Of a stretch of 7,579 bases of DNA, positions 6,290-7,579 are shown one piece after another. The DNA comes from Alphaproteobacteria bacterium. GTDB taxonomy: Bacteria > Pseudomonadota > Alphaproteobacteria > Sphingomonadales > Sphingomonadaceae. The position numbers and the translations under genes are program-made. The DNA is taken from positions 1-7,579 of the forward strand of contig JAQGLD010000521.1 of assembly GCA_028293055.1 (NCBI GenBank), read 5' to 3'. The stretch's first letter is position 1, and each line of letters opens with the position of its first letter. Under the pieces are notes generated by a model. The model did not search any database. It was given only the letters and a program-made list of their open reading frames with translations, and was not told the origin of the DNA.

Positions 6290-7579
6290 CTATTCAGGGA
6301 GAGTGGATTCTCCGGATGGCACGACCACCGTCCATTCGCCCCTGCGGCGCAGAACCAGCCAGTAATAGGCCAGCGAGAGCACGACCTGGGCCACGGTGGC
6401 GAGCAAGGCAGGCCGGCCCTGCTCGCTGTCCTGCCAGCTCGCCCAGACCACGAAGGCGACCGCAAGCAGGGTCAGGACGGGCGGCAGCGGAAAGAAACGC
6501 ATCCGATAGGGCGCATGGCGGGACGCTCCGCCATAGCGCCCGACCAGCACCGATGCGGCAATCCCCGCATAGATGACGGCAAGCCCCACGCCACTGAGCA
6601 GCAGCAGGAACCGCAACGGTATCAAGCAGGCTGCGACCATGATCGCGCCGACCACGAGCGTTCCGATCCACGGCGAGTTGAGGCGCGGATGGATCTCGGC
6701 GAACCAGGGATCGAGGGGCCGTCCCCAGCAGCGGTCGCGGGCGGTGCCGTAGAAAATCCGGGCGGTCGCCAGGATCGAGGCGATGATCGCGTTGATTATG
6801 GCGAGGACGATCCCGCCCGCGGTCCAGGCCGCAAGCCGGCCCCCGCCAAGCGTGCGGGTGAACAGGCCGAACGGATCGTCGGCACACAGGAAGCCGCGCA
6901 GATCCGGCGCCGCGGCGAGCCCTGCAATCATCGGGACGCAGACGGTGACGATGACCAGCAGCGTGGCAGCCATCACCGCCTTCGCGATCTGGCGTGGCGC
7001 GTGGCTCAGTTCCTCGGCGAAATAGACCGCGCAGCCGGCGCCGTTGAGCGCGAAGATTCCCACCGAGATGGCGACTCCGAATCCCGCCATGTCCATCGGC
7101 ACCAGGGATCCGTGCGCCGGCATCATTGGTGCGGAAAGCATCGGCACCACCGCGTGCGACCAATGCTCCAGGCCAAGTCCGGTCACCACCGCGATCGCGA
7201 TCAGCTCGACGGCGAGAAAGAGGCCGGTGACCAGCGCATTCACCCGGATGTTGAGCAGGGCGACGATCGTCGAGGCCGCGAGCACCAGGACCGCGAGCGG
7301 AACCTTGGGCAGGCCGGGCAGGAAGCTGCTCGCCACGGAGGCGATACCGAGCGCGACCACCGGCGGAAACAGCAGGGTGTTGAACAGATTGACCCCGAGC
7401 ATCACGAAGCCGGCGGCGGGCCCAATAGTGTGTGCGACGAACACATATTCGCCGCCTGCGACCGGCCATGCCGAGGCGAGCTCCGCATAGACCAGGCCGG
7501 TCGCGACACAGATCAGGATGGCGACTAGCAGGGCGAGCAGCGCGCCGGTGCCGGCCGCCTGGAACATTCCAGGGACGAT
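6290..7579 (-). CDS. APC-family amino-acid permease, N-terminus outside window
   Basis: An inner-membrane transporter of the amino acid-polyamine-organocation superfamily; 429 residues are visible. The frame remains open to the right edge, and the four codons before the first visible methionine (Ile-Val-Pro-Gly) continue the family's first membrane helix, so that methionine is not the start. Visible signatures are the helix 1 end VPGMFQAAGTGALLALL, then YAELASAWPVAGGEYVFV in the helix 2 to 3 region, and GPAAGFVMLGVNLFNTLLFPP. About ten further hydrophobic segments and a short, polar C-terminus follow. Substrate cannot be read from sequence. Only a few tens of residues should be missing given the usual length of 430-480. 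Same strand as ppk2 and upstream of it, with a 110-base gap, so co-transcription is possible but unproven. Confidence 0.88.
   Translation of the reverse strand: MVPGMFQAAGTGALLALLVAILICVATGLVYAELASAWPVAGGEYVFVAHTIGPAAGFVMLGVNLFNTLLFPPVVALGIASVASSFLPGLPKVPLAVLVLAASTIVALLNIRVNALVTGLFLAVELIAIAVVTGLGLEHWSHAVVPMLSAPMMPAHGSLVPMDMAGFGVAISVGIFALNGAGCAVYFAEELSHAPRQIAKAVMAATLLVIVTVCVPMIAGLAAAPDLRGFLCADDPFGLFTRTLGGGRLAAWTAGGIVLAIINAIIASILATARIFYGTARDRCWGRPLDPWFAEIHPRLNSPWIGTLVVGAIMVAACLIPLRFLLLLSGVGLAVIYAGIAASVLVGRYGGASRHAPYRMRFFPLPPVLTLLAVAFVVWASWQDSEQGRPALLATVAQVVLSLAYYWLVLRRRGEWTVVVPSGESTLPE

Noticed and set aside
6221..7528. Long plus-strand open frame (435 codons) opposite the permease gene
   Set aside because: The translation is rich in Arg, Asp, Gly and His with no fold or motif. 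It mirrors a clear transporter on the other strand and is the usual antisense artefact of GC-rich codon use.

Overview
This is a GC-rich chromosomal window with tightly packed bacterial genes. The protein set points to an alphaproteobacterium, most likely of the sphingomonad group. It has a hybrid-kinase N-terminus resembling CckA, a DUF2062 protein overlapping smpB, dapA, an SLT-domain lytic transglycosylase followed by greB, and a stand-alone PPK2. The assignment rests on protein character, recalled gene order and GC-rich codon use; no rRNA or other phylogenetic marker was available. There are no tRNA or rRNA genes, insertion sequences, CRISPR arrays or phage genes.

Layout. A minus-strand block reads right to left from 2747 to the left edge: dapA (lysine/cell-wall precursor synthesis), smpB (ribosome rescue), a DUF2062 membrane protein overlapping smpB by 8 bases, an unrecognised 35-codon small ORF, and, one base after it, a membrane-bound PAS-containing protein that runs off the left edge and is probably CckA. 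Diverging from dapA, a plus-strand pair follows: a soluble lytic transglycosylase (slt family) and, 11 bases downstream, greB. Converging on greB from the right is a minus-strand PPK2-family polyphosphate kinase. Upstream of it lies a minus-strand APC-family amino-acid permease whose N-terminus is cut by the right edge.

How they relate. Most are housekeeping genes. DapA makes the diaminopimelate/lysine precursor for peptidoglycan, and the divergent lytic transglycosylase cleaves peptidoglycan. SmpB and GreB rescue stalled ribosomes and stalled RNA polymerase respectively. PPK2 links polyphosphate to nucleotide pools. The CckA-like kinase would belong to the cell-cycle phosphorelay of alphaproteobacteria. 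These functional links are inferred from family knowledge; the sequence shows only adjacency.

Most notable non-coding or unexplained items: a long imperfect inverted repeat filling nearly all of the dapA-smpB gap (REP/BIME-like), a possible degenerate half copy between ppk2 and the permease, the small ORF abutting the kinase gene, and a strong Shine-Dalgarno-like sequence that is badly spaced from the only obvious start of the transglycosylase. I found no convincing undescribed multi-gene system.
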